Shown one piece after another: positions 32,797 to 43,900 of a stretch of 64,000 nt of DNA. The notes below the pieces were generated by a model. It saw only the letters and a program-made list of their open reading frames with translations, did no database searches and had not been told where the DNA came from. The position numbers were made by a program, and so were the translations under genes. The stretch spans positions 292,120 to 356,119 of the forward strand of contig CAKOGP040001446.1 in assembly GCA_933822405.4 (NCBI GenBank). The letters are read 5' to 3'. Position 1 is the stretch's first letter. Every line of letters begins with the position of its first letter. This DNA is from Cylindrotheca closterium (Eukaryota > Bacillariophyta > Bacillariophyceae > Bacillariales > Bacillariaceae).

Positions 32797-33135
32797 TTAC
32801 AATTTGGAATGATTCTTCTGAAGCACCTTTCTCGTGGCATTGAGAATTAACGTCAATTTCATAGCGAGGCCCATTTTCCCTTTGATTTTGAGTTTTCCTT
32901 GCATAAATGCTTGTTGTGGCGTCAGCTTCTTGTTCAATAATTTGTGAAAGACTTCTAATGATGCAATGACGACCAAGTCTGGTTTATCCTTTCCAGATTT
33001 GCTAACGTCCAATTGGAACGAATCCGATCCGGTCAATTGAAATTCCACACAGGCATTGAATTTTGATTTCAAGGATGGGTTGGCCTTGACGGCTTCTTGC
33101 ATGGCAGTGACAATTTCCTGTGCTGAAGGTTCCAT
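32797..33135 (-). CDS. SCP2 sterol-carrier domain protein with peroxisomal SKL signal
   Basis: This compact intronless gene encodes 112 residues, essentially one SCP2 domain, the lipid/sterol-binding fold of peroxisomal carrier proteins. Recognisable elements are VEFQLTGSDSFQLDVS, LVVIASLEVFHKLLNKKLTP and the QAFMQGKLKIKGKMGLAMKL signature. The last three residues are Ser-Lys-Leu, the canonical PTS1 import signal, so the protein is predicted to sit in the peroxisome matrix. It likely moves fatty-acyl or sterol ligands to beta-oxidation enzymes. It is divergent from the SCYL1-like gene with 261 bp between ATGs and convergent with EBP1. Confidence 0.93.
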   Translation of the reverse strand: MEPSAQEIVTAMQEAVKANPSLKSKFNACVEFQLTGSDSFQLDVSKSGKDKPDLVVIASLEVFHKLLNKKLTPQQAFMQGKLKIKGKMGLAMKLTLILNATRKVLQKNHSKL

Positions 33136-33156
33136 GGTTGTGACGTAGTAGGCTGT

Positions 33157-33180
33157 GGATGGGATGGGATGGGATGGGAT
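33157..33180. repeat. GGGAT microsatellite in shared promoter
   Basis: About five GGGAT units lie about 20 bp upstream of the SCP2 ATG, within the 261-bp spacer shared with the SCYL1-like gene. They are followed by an AATGATGATAATAATGG patch. Confidence 0.8.
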
Positions 33181-33396
33181 AATGATGATAATAATGGATG
33201 GGGCTATGGGCGGACTTCAACCTAGTCGACTGGTTCGATTACTTGAAAAAATTCTCATCATTTCAATGACTTACGCATCACACCTGCCAGACATCCACTG
33301 TGCCACTAAGGTTTTGTGGTGAGGGTAGATAGCCATCACTCTAGAAACAAGGGAAGCGCTTCAACCTAGCTCTGACGCATAGAAATCAGCTGAAGA

Positions 33397-35789
33397 ATGG
33401 GAAATTCAGCTTCTGCTTTACCGTATTCGATTGAAGCTCAAATCGGGGCACCACATGATCACAATGGTTGGGCATTGCACACTGGAAAGTCTACAGATGG
33501 ACAAGAAACAGAGGTTACTATCTTCGTTGGAAAGAAGCCTGAAATGGCGAAATCACCCATCTCCCCACGATTTCCTAATCAGACACAATTGGTTCCTGCA
33601 CTTCACCACTTTCGACAATGCAAAAAGCTCCGACACCCTCATATTTTGAAAGTCTATGCCACTCTCGATACGGACAATCCAAGTGAGGATGGTGCAGCTG
33701 GCTCGGCCGCTCCTTCAAATAAAGCTCAGACTGGGGATCTCATGATTGTTACAGAACCCTGTGTCAGCTTGGATACATGGTTGTTGACACAGCCTAGTCC
33801 TGAACAACTTGCCTGGGGTTTGGAATGCTTGATTCGGGGTATGCACTTTATGCATGCATCAGCAAACTTGTCCCATGGAAACATGTCTCCTTCATCCTTC
33901 TATGTCACAAAATCGGGTGATGTTAAGCTTTGGAACTTCAACTTGATCAGTCAGATTGGCCCGAATTTGGGACCCGACAATCATTTTCGACAATGGGAAC
34001 AGGCATGCACCCAAGATGCTTATCGAAGTCCAGAACGAGTAGAACGGAAATATGATCAAATCAGCAACCATGGTGTACATGCCATGGATTCCTATGGTCT
34101 TGGAATCTTGATTGACCATTGGTTTCAAGGTCGAATCCCTCCCAAATTGCAAAAGGCTGCTCAACGATTGCAAACGCCCAACATCAAAATGCGACCTCGG
34201 TTACAACCTCTCTTGAAATGTCCCATCTTTGATACACCTTACCAAAAGCTACAATTGACGCTCGAAGACTTGGTCGTGCAACCTGTGGAACAGAAAATTG
34301 CTCTATGGCAGAATTTCGGACGCTCTATTGAAAATGGACAAATTCCAAGGGATGTTTCGCTCTACAAGGTGCTACCTATGATACAGAGTGCGATATTGAC
34401 AATTTGCACCAACGATGCAATGTTGACTCAAGATCTATACCGAAGAGAAGGTTTGTATCGTGATCCATGTTGTTGGATTTTTGTCAGCTGTGATTCCACG
34501 TTTCTCACCTAAACTATTTGTTCTATTGTGATGATTGATTAGTGCTGGCAATGATGCAACCTCTGTTTTTTGTTGTGGAGAATTACTTGGAAGAAGGGAG
34601 AGTATCAAAAGAATTGGGCCCATTGGTGGCACTATTGTTCAAGGTGAAGGATCGTGGAGTCCGTGGCGCCTTGCTGAGCAAAGTGGAATTCATGTCGCAA
34701 CACTTGGAGAAGAATTCTCTGAACGTACATGTCTTTGAACCGCTGTGTACTGGATTTAATGACTCGAGCCCTGCACTGCGTGAACTTACGCTGAAGGCAA
34801 CGCTTGGTCTCGTGCCTTCGCTGAATGAACCCAACCTAGAGAAACTTACCCGTTACCTTGTACGGCTCCAAGGAGACTCGGAAACATCGATCCGTACCAA
34901 TGCTGTGATTTTTGTGAGTAAGATTGCTCCGAAAATGAGTCAAGTATCTAGAGAGAAGCATTTGCTGCCGGCCTATGTGCGATCGATGAAAGATCCCTTT
35001 CCACCTGCCCGGTTGGCTGCCTTGCAAGCACTCGCACAATCGAAACAAGTATTTTCTCCACAGGATATTGCCACAAAAGTTTTGCCGTGCGTGATGCCAA
35101 TTTTGTTGGATCCAATAACCGATGTTCGCAATGAAGCTTTCACAGTTGTCAATATGTACATGGGTGTCTTGCAGGAAGAGTCTATGAAAATTGCTCAACG
35201 TCAAAGGCAGGAACTGGCGCAGCAGCAACAACAGCAAGGATCAGCTCCCCCTCCCCCAATGTCAGCGCCAGTGGCGCCTGCTCCAAAGAGTGGAGGTTAC
35301 ATGTTGGGAGGACTTACCTCTTGGATGTCCAGCACTACCACACCTGCCACTTCTGCACCTGCCAACACGTCCACGCCCCTCGTGCAAGCGCCTGCTTCCG
35401 CTCCAGTGATGCCTGTACCAATGGCAGCTGCACCCATGGCAGCTCCTCAGCAACAATTTGCAGCAGTGGCACTGACCGCGGATGATGATGGTTGGGGTGA
35501 GGAGTCAGGATGGGGTGATGACGACGATGATGACAATGTAGATTTGGCATTTTCGAACATTGGAAGCACTTCGACTCCGGTTTCAAAGCCAAAGCCCCAG
35601 CAATTCAGCACACCAGAACAATTTGACGATGATCCATTCGCCGCACTTGGAGCCAAACCCTCTGGCGCAACCAAGTTGAGCTTCAACAAACCCAAAAGCG
35701 GCGGAGCACTCAAACTCACCAAGGCAGCACAGCCTACCAAGCTAAGTTTGGACAATGATGATATGGCCGACGGCTGGGATGACTTTTAG
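33397..35789 (+). CDS. SCYL1-like pseudokinase
   Basis: This SCYL1-type protein, a COPI-associated scaffold in Golgi-ER traffic, has 766 residues. The exons are 33397-34450 and 34543-35789, and the 92-bp intron joins LYRRE to VLAMMQP. Residues about 15-300 form a degenerate kinase fold. The catalytic-loop region reads LSHGNMSPSS, with no HRD Asp, and the metal-loop region reads LWNFNLISQ, with no DFG, so catalysis is unlikely. Residues about 350-600 are HEAT-like helices (PLVALLFKVKDRGVRGALLS, PLCTGFNDSSPALRELTLKAT, LQALAQSKQVFSP). A Pro/Ala/Gln-rich linker follows, then an acidic tail with WGEESGWGDDDDDD and a terminal ADGWDDF. These Trp/acidic motifs resemble coat or adaptor binding peptides. 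The convergent neighbour is 95 bp away. Confidence 0.9.
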
Positions 35790-35884
35790 GAGACAGAAAG
35801 TAGACTTAATGATCAAGATGCAATAATAGTGCTCTGCTTTTATGATACAAAGTTTTAAGAGTACTAATTATATTACACAATACA

Positions 35885-37489
35885 CTATGCTGAAAGAGTT
35901 GCTGTCGGCCTCGATAGCGACGAGGGGCTTGTAGATAAAGGCGTTCTTTTCTTGGTCAGTTTGGACACACTCAGCTTGGACAAGTTATGTCGAAAGGTGT
36001 TCAATCGTCGATTTCTTGACGAACTCATCTTGCCTACAGGACCACAATCCACACCATGATCATCCATAATAGACGTCAGTCGTTGTCCTTCATGCTTCAC
36101 TTCAATAGCTGAATCTTCCTCTTTCCTCGTGGTGGTAATCGAAGAAGGCACCTTCGCATTCTTGGATTGTTCCAATCGCTCCGATCTTGCCTGTTCGGTT
36201 TGTTTCAAGGCTTGCTGCGCCAAGCTCAGCCAGGTATTGGCAATTTCAAGAAATGTCTTTTTTGAACTGGAGACAATTTGCGATTCAAATGGGCAACTCT
36301 CCACAAAGATTACTTCAAAAGAGATGGATAAGGATGCGTGATAAACGTCATCTTTCTTCTCGGCCGTGACCACCCATCGCTCCATGACATAAAATCGCTC
36401 GCAAAATGGAACTTCCTTTAGAGTGGTCGTTGCCTCCAAGACCAAAAGTTTCTTCGATGCCACTAACGCCCTTTGTGATTTGGTAGCATCGGCATATGGC
36501 GGCCCAAAGAAACTATTCGTCTTGGTCTTGAATCTTAGCAATCTTTCCTTCATCAACAGACTCAGATCTCTACATGATTCTGGGTGTAATGAGGCTTGCT
36601 TGACATTTTCGAGTTGTTCCCACTGACCATAAACAATATGTTTGTCTTGTCGCTTCCGTTGTAGCTCTTCAAAAGTAAAGGGGGCATCGTCGGCAAAAAA
36701 CACATTGAAAAAGTCCAATGCACTGAGTCCCACCAACGTCACATTTTCCATGGCACATTCGGCCAGTGGCGGATAGAACCGATGGACCCAGTTCAATGCG
36801 TCTGGTGTATTCTTTAACAGTCTAGGATCCAAACTTTTGTTTACAGCAGCCGTGTCAACAGTTTCTCCGTTCACCGTTTTCAAGTCATCTTCGTCTTCTA
36901 TTTCTGTTTCCTCTTCTTCTGGAATGATAGGAGGCCCCGCTTCGATGGCCAGTAACGTTTTCTTTTCTGTCAACACTTTTGCCGTTCCCCCATATTCATA
37001 GGTCACTTCGGACACTTCTCGTGATAGGTTTTGGTTATCCTTCAATTCGAGTGCCTTTCGTTGTTCTTCATCAGTTAGAGAATACAACCAATCACCAGTA
37101 CACAGATTCTCATCTTCCAGACAAGCCTTGACCGTCCCCAGCGCTGTAAGGGCCCCTGCGATCCAAAAGAAGGGATGTGCAACGACTGCCAGCCCGCCCA
37201 AGAAGACAGTCAATCCCATAGGGTTGATATACGCCGACTGCCAACCGCGGAAGTCTTGCTTTGCAAAGTATTGTGATGAAGATGCATTGCTGATACTTTC
37301 CTTTTCATCTTCATCCGTATTGTACACGGGTTCGTCATGACAATCCCAAAAGGGTTCCATCCACTCTCCATTTTGACAATGTGCGAAAAGTTGCCCCGAA
37401 TCATCGGCGTAGACTGGCGATATTTGATGTTCATGCTGGTTGACACCATCATTGTCTGATATTTGCTCTTTCACCATGGATATGGGCAT
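35885..37489 (-). CDS. VASt-domain (lipid-transfer-like) protein
   Basis: I predict 534 residues from the first ATG at 37489; the open frame begins at a GTG at 37531. A hydrophobic hairpin (NPMGLTVFLGGLAVVAHPFFWIAGALTAL region, about residues 90-120) suggests membrane insertion or association. Residues about 255-450 match the VASt (StART-like) domain. The signs are FFNVFFADDAPFTFEE-like entry sequence, YGQWEQL, then LKEVPFCERFYVMERWVV, and LSISFEVIFVESCPFESQI with a following amphipathic helix. VASt domains in Lam/Aster and VAD1 proteins move sterols at ER contact sites. No GRAM/PH domain was seen at the N terminus, unlike Lam/Aster proteins. The tail is basic. The function assignment rests on family knowledge. 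Confidence 0.78.
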   Translation of the reverse strand: MPISMVKEQISDNDGVNQHEHQISPVYADDSGQLFAHCQNGEWMEPFWDCHDEPVYNTDEDEKESISNASSSQYFAKQDFRGWQSAYINPMGLTVFLGGLAVVAHPFFWIAGALTALGTVKACLEDENLCTGDWLYSLTDEEQRKALELKDNQNLSREVSEVTYEYGGTAKVLTEKKTLLAIEAGPPIIPEEEETEIEDEDDLKTVNGETVDTAAVNKSLDPRLLKNTPDALNWVHRFYPPLAECAMENVTLVGLSALDFFNVFFADDAPFTFEELQRKRQDKHIVYGQWEQLENVKQASLHPESCRDLSLLMKERLLRFKTKTNSFFGPPYADATKSQRALVASKKLLVLEATTTLKEVPFCERFYVMERWVVTAEKKDDVYHASLSISFEVIFVESCPFESQIVSSSKKTFLEIANTWLSLAQQALKQTEQARSERLEQSKNAKVPSSITTTRKEEDSAIEVKHEGQRLTSIMDDHGVDCGPVGKMSSSRNRRLNTFRHNLSKLSVSKLTKKRTPLSTSPSSLSRPTATLSA

Positions 37490-37531
37490 GGCGACAGCCT
37501 TTTCTAGTGCGTATTGGCTGTAATAATTCAC

Positions 37532-37903
37532 GCTGCTTGAATTTTTAATTCCCTCGATGTCGGTCCACTGTCATGAAACGAAGTTGCTTCAAACCAACTG
37601 GTACAATGGAGGCTAACGCATAAGAGTTTAGAGATGTTTTTGAACAATTCGGCTTTGGTTGGTGACTGGACATGCCGGCTCTTCCGTTCCAGAGTGTTCC
37701 TCAACGGCAGCAGACCAACAATTAGACATGATAACCGACACGTGTACGTATGTAACCAGTCCGTTGCGAGGATGCAAAGCTCACATGTCAAACTTTTCTT
37801 TACCTCACTTTTTTAATGAATTGATTCCGTTGCATTTTAATTCTACATTTATTTGTATTATTACTACATAGTTCCAACACGTTGTTTTGTATTTTCTTCT
37901 TTC
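37532..37903. other. Intergenic region between VPS13 and the VASt gene
   Basis: This spacer of 372 bp separates the 3' end of VPS13 and the 5' flank of the VASt gene, both on the - strand. No repeat or gene is recognised. Confidence 0.5.
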
Positions 37904-40900
37904 TTACAAACGGTCTTCGTTGGTGACCAAATCCACTCCTTGCTTAATCTGCGAGCACAGGACAATGGCTTCGTCTTTGTTGTTGCATTCGACAATTTCG
38001 ACAAGTTTCCCATTTCGTCTCCCCTTTGGTTTGAGATTTTCAGTCAACAAGATTTCGACCCGCCACGTTTCGTCCTTACCAAATTCTTGGAACGAACGGG
38101 CATTTGCCTCTGCTATTTGTTCGTATTGGAGCGACACAAGTTCTTTGCCGGTGGAATCTAGTACGAGGCATCGAACGACGCTAAACAAGGCCACTCGGTT
38201 CGTCATATCAATATGACTCAGATAGCCTTCGCCAGCACAACTTGTCCGTTGCATCAAGGTTGCAGCTGCAGCATCTTCCATCTTGAATTGTCGGAGCACT
38301 TTATCACGCCCGTACATGGGACGTCGGGGTCGAAGCTGGTTTCGTGCAAGTGCCAAGTTCTGATAAACAGAATCCTTCTCCACAGTGCTCTTGACACCAA
38401 TCATTACGTCGGTTGCAGCATCGGATATACCAATGATAGGCTTCACCATCAGTCCCAAAATGCCTTTACCAACTCCCTTTGCAAATCCCTCAATACCACG
38501 TTTCTCTGCACCACGAATGGGTGCATCAACTACACCAGTGACGCCGTCACGGAAACCACCAACCAGTTTGTTGAATCCACTTTCCATTCCACCAGCCAAA
38601 GTGACCTTTCCGTCACCATTGACTCGAAGGATCTTATCCCGGTCTCGTTTTTGGGCGTATCGACGATCCAATGTCAGCACTGCCATGTTTTTGGAGAACG
38701 TATCAGTTAGCAGCGATGCCGAATCTGCAAACCCTCCAACAGTATGCCGTGCAAGTGATTCTGTTCCTCGAGCAACACCATCCACCAGAAATGTGGGATC
38801 AAGCTCCTTCACACTCTTCTGGAACCCTTTCACAGGCTCACTTACAAAGTCGCTCACTCCTTCCCCGACTCCTCGAATCAATCCTAGTGGATTGCCAAAG
38901 GCAGCGAGGGAACCTATCAACGCTGGCACATTATGACGAAGAGAATTCACATAATGCGCCAGAATGTAAGTAGTCAGCTGAGGTCCGGTGGAAATGTGAT
39001 TGCGAAGCCCGACACCGGCGAGGTCTAGCGACGCTCCATCAAGCCTAATCAACGCATCCACTACAATGCTTTTAAAAACTCCTCTCACAACTGATAATGG
39101 TGTCTTGTTTCTTCGCCCTACGCGGACCCCAAGCAAAGCGCTGCTATTTCCGACTTTGACGTCGCCCTTGCGCACGGCCACGTGGATCGCGGCTGTTTCA
39201 GCACCCTCCAACGCAGCCTGCGCTGGACTCAGTGCTCTCGCTGGTGCAACAGAAAAGTTGATATTGCAAGGGAGGATCGTCAATGCCTGGAAGTATAGGT
39301 TCTGATTCTCTGATGCAAATAGAGCTGCTCGTTCCAGTACTTCATCGCTGCTATCAAACTTGGGGAATGGAATATGCTTCTTCTGCTCTGCGTATACCAT
39401 CCCTGACCGAATACTCTTCCAGCCATCGGCGTTCTGGAAGTGACCTTGCAAGCCTTGGGCAAATCGTTGAATCCTGACCAAGAAAGCTAGGTCAATTGCA
39501 ACCATAATATTTCCAGGGGCAATTGTGACTGATCGAAGACACTGCAATGATACATCACAGAATAAGAGAAAAAGTCAAAGACAACGCCAAATTATGCAAT
39601 ACAAACTCACCATGATGCCAGACTTGTGTTTCGGTGCGAACGACAGCGCAAGAACGAGTAGTGGGGATGATTGGCTTTGCGCATTCGAGGTGTTGTCCAT
39701 CGAATCGGTTGAGTGACCACTCTTTTCCGGGCGCAAAGCAACTTTAAATGGTGCACTTGGCACATGATTGTCCACTTGAATCCAGCCAATTGAAGCAATC
39801 ATCGTGGCGTCGGATGTTCGTAGCTTGTTCCATCTGGCGAGGGCAGTGATACTCTTAACGGACGCAAGTGCAATCTCGGAAGGAACAGAGTCCACTAGAC
39901 TGAAAAGAAAGCCCCCAAAATCTGCCCGAATAGAGTACGTCTCATCTTCTAGTCCACGAAACGTCGTCCTTGGTTTATCTGATTTCTTCGAGCTTGCCCC
40001 AGCCTCGGCAAGCGCTTTTCCTCTGGCTTCTTCTTCTGTCGGGAGCTCGTTACTCTTCAAAATAGTGACAGTAGCAGTTGTAGCGTCCGATATTTCGCGG
40101 GTAAAATCTTGCTGACGATGGTCCTTAATTCTTTCCTTTGAACGATTCTGGCTCATAGACATGTACGATACTTCTTCGAAAGCATTACGGAAAACATCTG
40201 GAGCTGGGTGCGATATGAGGCTGAAAAGAAAAGGAAAGTGAGCGAAAGAAACAAATACTGGACCACAATTGGTGTTGTTCTCACCAAAATCTCAGCACTC
40301 TGGTTGGACCGTCGGTCGTGACAATCCCAAGAACGCGCATCTGCTGGAGCATCTCGCGAGAGCCAGGCAAGAAGGACCCTACAAGCTTGGATGCATTTAG
40401 TCTCAGGCTCACTCCCACTGTAGTCAATCTTATCGATTTGACAGTCTCAACTCCTGCCCTACTAGACAGTGGTGCCAAAGCAACTCGAAGTGACATGAGA
40501 TCACTAATCGAAGCCTCCTTTCGATTCGCATACTTTCCCTGTCTATACGGTACATCAAGGGCGAATGAAAATTTCTCGTTGGGTCTGATCAAATCTCCAT
40601 CGATTTGGGTCAGCTCCTCGCCTAGTCCGTGTGCACCATTTTCAGTCGAGGCGCTTGACAAAGGATTGACCAAATTACCGTCTTGTGCAAGCCAGATTGG
40701 AAATGTTGATGTATTTTCGATGCGGAACAATGAGCCATCCCCTTCTGGATCTTCCTCTTTGAGTGCAATGTTTCTTCCGGAACCACCGGTTCCAGGCCGA
40801 ACCTCAACCGTTGCTCTCAGCGATTGTCTGTCCTCCTTGCTTTGTTCGTTGCTACCGACCATGCGTCCTCGCACACGGATGGGAACCATTCCAATATTAC

Positions 40901-43900
40901 AGATATCAAATCCACCACTCCATCTATATTTGTCAGTTCCTCGGAGACTATATCCAGATGGACGAACGCTGACAAGCTTTGGAAGGCGGAAATCGGCCCA
41001 AAAGAACGGTTTTGATTCCTGTGGACCAAGCCTTAGCATTGTGTCATCTGAAGCTCCACATTGCTTCGCTTCGATCACAAACTTCTCGGAAGTGTTCTTG
41101 ATAAGAAAACGGGGAGAGATTTCCATCGTGCGCGAAAATTCGCCCCATTCACCGTCAACATCAGCGACAGAGTAACACAATTCAAACAAATCAGGTTCCA
41201 ACGAGGCGGACTTGTACGAGAAACCCCGAATTTTTTCGCCTTTCAAGCTACGTTCATCCTGTGGACGCACACGCTCCATTGTGAGCGTGGGCCATCTAGA
41301 GGAGAGCAAACGGATAACGCCGTGGGTTGCACCGTTGTCGGGAATTGCAACTGGACTGCACCATCTTCCATCTCCACTTTTCACTGATATCTTGAAAGCG
41401 GCATCGTCGTCATCTTCGTCTCCCTTTTTTTTTTTTGGTGGTTTGGATTCTCCATTAGCTCGTTTTCGTTTTAGCTTCAGTTGTTCTTTAGAAAACGAGT
41501 CCACAAGTGGCTGGTGAATTGCTTGTAGCCCTCCGCGTAACACGCCGGAATGCTGCGGTTGTTTGGTAGCTGAGGAGCAGCCATATCCAGTTCGTTGTCG
41601 GAAGTATCTCCTACGACGGAATGTGTGGGCAGGATCAAAAGTCCGAGTGCCGTCAAAAGATCCTCCAGATGTGAACAGAGCTCTACAGCTTTCCCAACCC
41701 CCATGACGCGCTTGCGCTTGACCAACACAATCAATTGCCTACAAAGACTTTAGAAACACAAAATGTGTAGTAGATATATCAAGAAGACAGCGTTGACTTA
41801 CCCATGAGTCATCTAGCCACCGCCAGTTCTCGTGCTTCTCGTCAGACAACGTTAGATTCGCACGATAGCTATTATAGCTTTCAGCAGCCCACCATCGCCT
41901 CTTCACGGTTGAGCTATCAATTTCTATGTACTCGAAGACTTCCTCAATTAGATGATCGCACTCTTGACCAGGAAGGCTTTCTATTCCAAGAAGCTCCGCC
42001 GATTTTGCAGCTGCACCACCGCCTCTCAGTCCAGTCCCTTTGTCGCCAACTTCAAGTAAGTTTGCGATTTCGATCAATGCCGATTCGGCCGTGAATCGAG
42101 CCAACGATTCATCGGCGCTGCAGATCTCAGTGTTCACGTCACTTCCAGGTTCATGCAACTGATAAGCAGGGCAACCAAAATTTAGTGGTAGCGATGTAAG
42201 GTTTCGGATCCACAACTCGGCAAAAACAATGACTTCTAAGCCGTATACATCACCACGTTGTGGGTCGTCGGGAAGTGTCATCTTCGGAACTATTCGAACC
42301 CCAAATGTCAATGGTACCTCAAGGGAGTCGTCTCTAACTTGCACATTGACTTGCCGCACTCCAGGCGTCATTGCTGCAAGGAAATCATCCTCTTCCAAAT
42401 TCGCCTCATTTTTGTCTCTTTTGTTGTAAACAGTGTCCATTAAGGACAAAGAGGCCCATGTGGACCAATCGACACCATTTGTGACTTTGAATCTTGCCTC
42501 AAGCTCTTGGGAACAAACATCCGAAGCAAAGACTTCGAGGCACTGGCCAGGTTCAAACGTTGTGCTTTTTGTGGTAGTAAGGTTGTCGTCAAACGAAAAG
42601 ACACGGCCGACATTAGTTTCTTTATTGCCGGAGGTATCAACAACGTTCCGTTTCTTGCCATCTGCGTGTGCAACCTCCCACTCTAGATTCATTGGCAGCA
42701 TGTTCCTTAGCGTCAAGCCGGAATCGATAGTGACAGAAATCACTTCATCAATATCAGCTCGCTTCTTTTCAATTGTTGCTTTAGCGGAAGTCACGGCAGA
42801 GGATGTACCAAAAACTGTTAGAAACGCTTGACTGCGATGTTTGTTTACGGGCTTGCATCCGATGTATGTAAGCTCAGAAAAGGACTGCTTCCATGTCCAC
42901 CGCCCTGCCTCGACAGCCTTCAATTTCCCCCCCTCCTTAGAATGAGCAATCGAAGGGCCAAAATGAAGCACACTGGAATCGCTCCAGTTATAGTTGCTAC
43001 TGAAATTGTCGCACGGTCGGACGTAAACATCTACTGGATCAAGTTTCAGCGCAAGCCATAAAGGCAGAAAGAAAGCTGCTTCTGGACGAGAAATTCCAAC
43101 GGAAGTCACCCTCGAAACATCCTCTGCTGAATCTGGCTCCTTGTGATCGAGAACCCCCACCTCAATTGGCGTATTGAAGCCGAAAGACACTACGCGAACA
43201 GCAGTGCTCAACGTCAAGATACGTCGATTGTCCTCAATTTCTACCTTCCAAACAACAGGTATCGAATAGTGAGCTTCGTCGTCTACGTCGTCACCGTCTG
43301 TATCAGAATCCTTCTTCACTACCAAATGCCTCACTTCACTCCCAACTTTGTACACTTGCAAGTTCAACAAGGGGTCCACTGACACTCCCGAGACCGCTTG
43401 TATAGAAACAACAAGATTGGGAAACCTTCCTTCATAGTCTCTGATCTTGCTTGAACCATACCTTGTACCTTTTCCCTCTTGAACATTGCCTTGAAGGCCT
43501 TGATTCGCAATAACCTCCATACTGAATCGGGCGTCTTCTTTATCGGCAATGACGACTACTGATGAAGGGGAACATTCTTCAAGACCAGAGTATTCTCCAA
43601 TACCTTCTACGCTTGACGTCGATGCACTAAACAATTTCTGTTGATCCTTGTCGTTTGACATTTGAGCAAATGCAATAGAAACACCTGTCCTATTCTTGAA
43701 CACAAATGGTTTTGCCGACGCACTCTCTTTGTTATCTGCACCTCTTTTCGTGGCAAAAAGCAAAGCAGCCTGCGCAGCTCGCTGGGCTTTAAGTCTCTTG
43801 GTCTGCCGATACGTGCGAGCTTGCTCATACGATCGGCTTGTGACTACCTCATCGGAAACGTGTGGTTGTTTGGTTTCCTCTGATCCTTCCACATTATGGT

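Noticed and set aside
33220..33240. GGTTCGATTAC resembling a tRNA B box
   Set aside because: There is no acceptor stem or A box around it, so no tRNA.
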